Below, in pieces: positions 8,452 through 11,259 of a DNA stretch of 11,259 bases. Below the pieces are notes generated by a model that saw nothing but the letters and a program-made list of their open reading frames with translations, was not told the DNA's origin and did not search any database. A program made the translations under genes and the position numbers. The DNA comes from Basidiobolus heterosporus B8920 (lineage: Eukaryota > Basidiobolomycota > Basidiobolomycetes > Basidiobolales > Basidiobolaceae): contig JNET01033038.1 of the NCBI GenBank assembly GCA_000697455.1, forward strand, positions 1 through 11,259. Direction: 5' to 3'. Position 1 is the first letter of the stretch; the number at the start of each line of letters is the position of its first letter.

Positions 8452-10860
8452 TTAGTAGCCGAATGAAGACATGATACCATAACCAAGGGTGAAAACAAGG
8501 CAGGTGCAAACTACACTTGTAGGTATACCAGTAATAAGGAAATCCTTCGTAGAGAGATACGGCTTTCCAAGTGCATTTTCTAACATGACTGCCGACATAT
8601 TCGGATAGCCTGATACAGGAAGTCCCATACCTGCTGAGCAAGCCAAACCGGCTCCCATGACAAGAAGGTTGGGATGAGGAACAGGAAGATGTTCACCAAC
8701 TTCCCGAACAATGGGAACGATAATCAACGCAGCAACTGTGTGTGATACAAACGTGGCGAAGACAAGAATCAAGAATGAGAAAATTGCCAAGATGGCGATC
8801 ACTTCGAGATCTTGGATGCCATCCTTGATACGAAGCGCAATGTCTTTGAGTAAACCAGATGATGTAACAGCATTACCAAGTGCCATACCACCCTGAGCCA
8901 GGACTACCACCGACCACAGAAATGCGTTTAAATCATCCTTATTAAGGATGCCGGTTCCAAAAAACATGAAGAGGGGGATGGCGGCAATGATTCCTGTGTC
9001 ACCGATATGGCTTTCAATGGTAGTCTCCGCACACCACAAACCAATGGTTATGATGGTAATGAGCATAACATACCCCTGACTCCAGCTGACCTTGCCCTTG
9101 GTTGGCTTGATTGTATTCAGATGGGGACTAGCACGATCAGGACGATAAACTAGAAGAAGAATACCCCAGGCCACGAGTACCGATAGAAAAGAGACTGGCA
9201 AGGCAACTCCAAACCATTTACCCCATCCAGGATTGGGATGAATGTACTGGATAGTGACAATATTCTGGGGGGACGAAATGGGGGAAGCCATACCTCCAAT
9301 ACAACTAGCAAGTGCGATGCCAAGTAATAGACATTGAGCCACAGGCGAGTTATCCGATAGGGTACGCAGAATAGGATCAATGAGGGAGAAGCATAACACA
9401 GGGGTAGCCACATTGGAAATCCACATACTCAAAAATGTGGCAACAAACATAATGGCCAGTAAAACCCAGCGTGGACGAGTACCCGCGCGTGATAAGACGT
9501 GCGAAGCAAAAGCTTTAGCAATGCCATACTTGGAGAGTGCCGCAGCAAGGGCGAACCCTCCCAGAAGCATCATGATGGTACCACTGAACATCGATTGAAA
9601 CACAGTTTTGGCTGCTAACTTGGCTGGCATTTCAGATCCATCAGAGTTACGTAAAATACCAAGAGGCACGATCAAAAATGGAATCATGAGTGAGGTAGCA
9701 TAAATAGGAATTGCTTCAGTAGCCCACATGATAGCAGAGAAGATTAATAGAGCAAAGCAGTAGTTTTCTTGTCGATTGCCGAAAGTGTCGACGTTCAAGA
9801 GGATGATAAATGCTGCGATTGAAATGGAGAAGCAGATGATTTGACGGAAGAGCTCTTTGTCAATATGATATTTAGTAAATGGAACCTTGACGGTTGGTGC
9901 ACTCACATCCTTGACATGAGCATCGTTGAGACGACGTTCCTGACCCACCATATCCTTCCATACTGTGTTACGGTCAAATGTAACCTGATCGCGCAGATGC
10001 GACTTCATCTGGCGTACAGCCATTTGCCGGTTACCAAAACACAATGCATCTGCGTATAAACGCTCCACACGCTCGATTTGGTCCCGTAGAATATCCACTG
10101 TTCTCGGGGTAAATGGTTGCGAATCGAGCACCATCTTATTAAGATATTGTTGTCTTAAGTTACCATCCAACAATTTGTCGTGTTTTTTGAGAATCTTCTC
10201 AAACGCAGTGCGGTTCAGCTCGATGTATGATTCGAGCTCGGAGAGGGACACATAAAGATCAATGAGTTGTGAGCGAATATCAACTAGGTGCTCGACATAA
10301 ACTTGGGAGTCTCGTGTACTTTGGTGTGTTAACCGAGACTCCATTGAAATACGGGTAGTTGACATACGACGAAAGTGAACCTTTGTTTGCTCTAACTCAT
10401 GCTTGTCAGATGGTGCCGATTTTTCAGAAGAGACCCCGTTAAGCAAATGCAGGTTTGACTCTAAGTTTTCAAGTGGGATGTGGTTTGACTTTAATGGGCG
10501 TGCAGCATTTACTGAGGTGCGCGGGCCTACGTTGTGCTCGGAGGCAACAATTGATTCAAGATCGTCAATTCGCTTGAATAGCTCATATTCTTGTTTGGTA
10601 TAGAAGTCAAAGACTTTCTCAAGCTGCATGTCAAGGGCGTTTAAAAAGCGAGCTTCAGCGTCCAAACGACTCTCCTCTGTGAAGTTGATATCATCGACAC
10701 GTTCTTTTTCGAGCTGAAAGATGATCTTTTTCAGAGCGTCATAACTATATGATTTATGATTAGTAAAGTTCGTGGCTTGGTGCAGCATGTTTACTTACGC
10801 TACATATTTGTCAATCCAGTCTGGCACTGCATTGAGCTGCAGTTGATGCGAAAATTTCAT
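8452..10860 (-). CDS. SPX-domain low-affinity phosphate transporter (PHO87/PHO90/PHO91 type, SLC13/DASS family)
   Basis: Two exons on the minus strand, 10860-10799 and 10744-8452, give 2355 bases and 784 residues. A 54-base intron (10798-10745, GTAAGT to ATATAG, phase 2) separates them. The joined N-terminus reads MKFSHQLQLNAVPDWID, then KYVAYDALKKII, the standard start of an SPX domain. The domain runs to about residue 285, with the lysine cluster KILKKHDK at 204-211 that in SPX proteins binds inositol pyrophosphates. About 12 membrane segments follow, from near 324 to 778. They include the DASS ion and substrate motifs SNVATP (464-469), SPISSPQN (508-515) and SHT (688-690), the last in place of the usual SNT. 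By family it imports inorganic phosphate, with SPX limiting flux. Yeast relatives sit in the plasma membrane (Pho87, Pho90) or vacuole (Pho91), and the sequence does not decide which. At about 880-920 residues the yeast proteins are longer; here the SPX linker is short. Confidence 0.93.
10745..10798 (-). other. Intron 1 of the phosphate transporter gene
   Basis: The donor GTAAGT follows codon 20 plus two bases, and the acceptor ATATAG precedes TTATGAC. Splicing restores Ala21-Tyr22-Asp23 of the SPX core. An ATG inside this intron, at 10788, opens the longest uninterrupted frame and would be a wrong start, because it replaces the conserved MKFSHQL end with an unrelated 15-residue leader. Confidence 0.92.
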
Positions 10861-11259
10861 GGCAAAAGGGTGGAGAGGTAGGATTAGACAAATGTGTAGG
10901 GACAGAATAGAAAACAGATCCCTTTAAATTGATTTTTTTTTGACCTTGACGGATAATAAAAAATTCCGGGTCAATGTAACTGTGACCATCGATTGGCCCA
11001 TTCATCTTCATATGTAATTAATGGTCAATCTATACCGGTCAATCTATACCTTAGTCACAGGGTCTGGGACTAAGATTGGATAGTGAAGCTGTGTATTAGG
11101 TGCTTAGTTACTATTGAGATTCTATGCTGCTTTGAGTTTGGTATATTTCTCCTCCTACACTTCCAACTGTAACGAGCTTGCAAGAACCGTAGGAAAAAGA
11201 CTACACACCAGCATTAATCAACCGAGTTAGGAAATGATTTTTGGCAGCAGGCCGATCAT
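10861..11259. promoter_or_regulatory. 5' flank and putative promoter of the phosphate transporter
   Basis: These 399 bases contain no convincing gene. Reading away from the ATG at 10860 there is a pyrimidine-rich leader on the minus strand, a TTTAAA at 10923-10928, a nine-base T run at 10933-10941, and three GGTCAAT words (10969, 11023 and 11037). No CACGTG Pho4-type site is present. Any gene to the right would begin beyond the window. Confidence 0.5.
11023..11050. repeat. Exact 14-bp tandem duplication
   Basis: GGTCAATCTATACC occurs twice head to tail (11023-11036 and 11037-11050). A partial third match, GGTCAAT, lies at 10969. The pair is 163-190 bases upstream of the transporter ATG, where a doubled activator site would be plausible, but no known factor is assigned. 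Confidence 0.8.

Noticed and set aside
8452-10788. Single-exon reading of the transporter starting at the ATG at 10788
   Set aside because: That ATG lies inside a well-formed intron. Splicing from an upstream exon gives the conserved SPX start MKFSHQL and preserves phase.

Overview
The window looks like nuclear DNA of a fungus, most likely an early-diverging (zygomycete-grade) filamentous lineage. The genes are closely packed and moderately AT-rich. They are cut by short GT-AG introns of about 53-64 bases (one of 141), several with a CTAAC-type branch site just before the acceptor. The gene content fits: an SPX-domain low-affinity phosphate transporter of the PHO87/PHO90/PHO91 type, a fungal O-fucosyltransferase-like enzyme, a secreted phosphoesterase, and a MYSM1-type histone deubiquitinase, a family I know mainly from animals, amoebae and basal fungi. 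The lineage call is inference.

Layout, left to right. (1) 2-1117, plus: 3' part of an O-fucosyltransferase-like gene whose start lies left of the window. (2) 1276-2066, plus: a five-exon gene for the mitochondrial GGQ peptidyl-tRNA hydrolase ICT1/mL62, assembled here from pieces too short to show as one open frame. (3) 2067-2703: intergenic, no convincing gene. (4) 2704-5364, plus: a seven-exon gene for a 742-residue SANT plus JAMM (MPN+) protein, MYSM1-like without a visible SWIRM domain and with a tandem nonapeptide repeat in its acidic tail. (5) 5365-6224: intergenic, with GGGTCA and TAGGG telomere-like repeats, a perfect palindrome and a possible minus-strand leucine-rich-repeat remnant. 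(6) 6225-8124, plus: a five-exon secreted metallophosphoesterase resembling purple acid phosphatases, with a C-terminal beta-domain best known from bacterial secreted proteins. (7) 8125-8451: convergent 3' flanks. (8) 8452-10860, minus: a two-exon SPX-DASS phosphate transporter of 784 residues; its true start is at 10860, one intron upstream of the longest open frame. (9) 10861-11259: promoter side of the transporter, with an exact 14-base tandem duplication.

Functionally, the right half pairs a secreted phosphatase with an SPX phosphate transporter, tail to tail. This suggests a small phosphate-acquisition neighbourhood: phosphate released outside the cell, then imported under SPX control. 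The left half is a run of three same-strand housekeeping or regulatory genes (glycosylation, mitochondrial translation rescue, chromatin) with no obvious shared pathway. No tRNA, rRNA, CRISPR array or intact mobile element was found.
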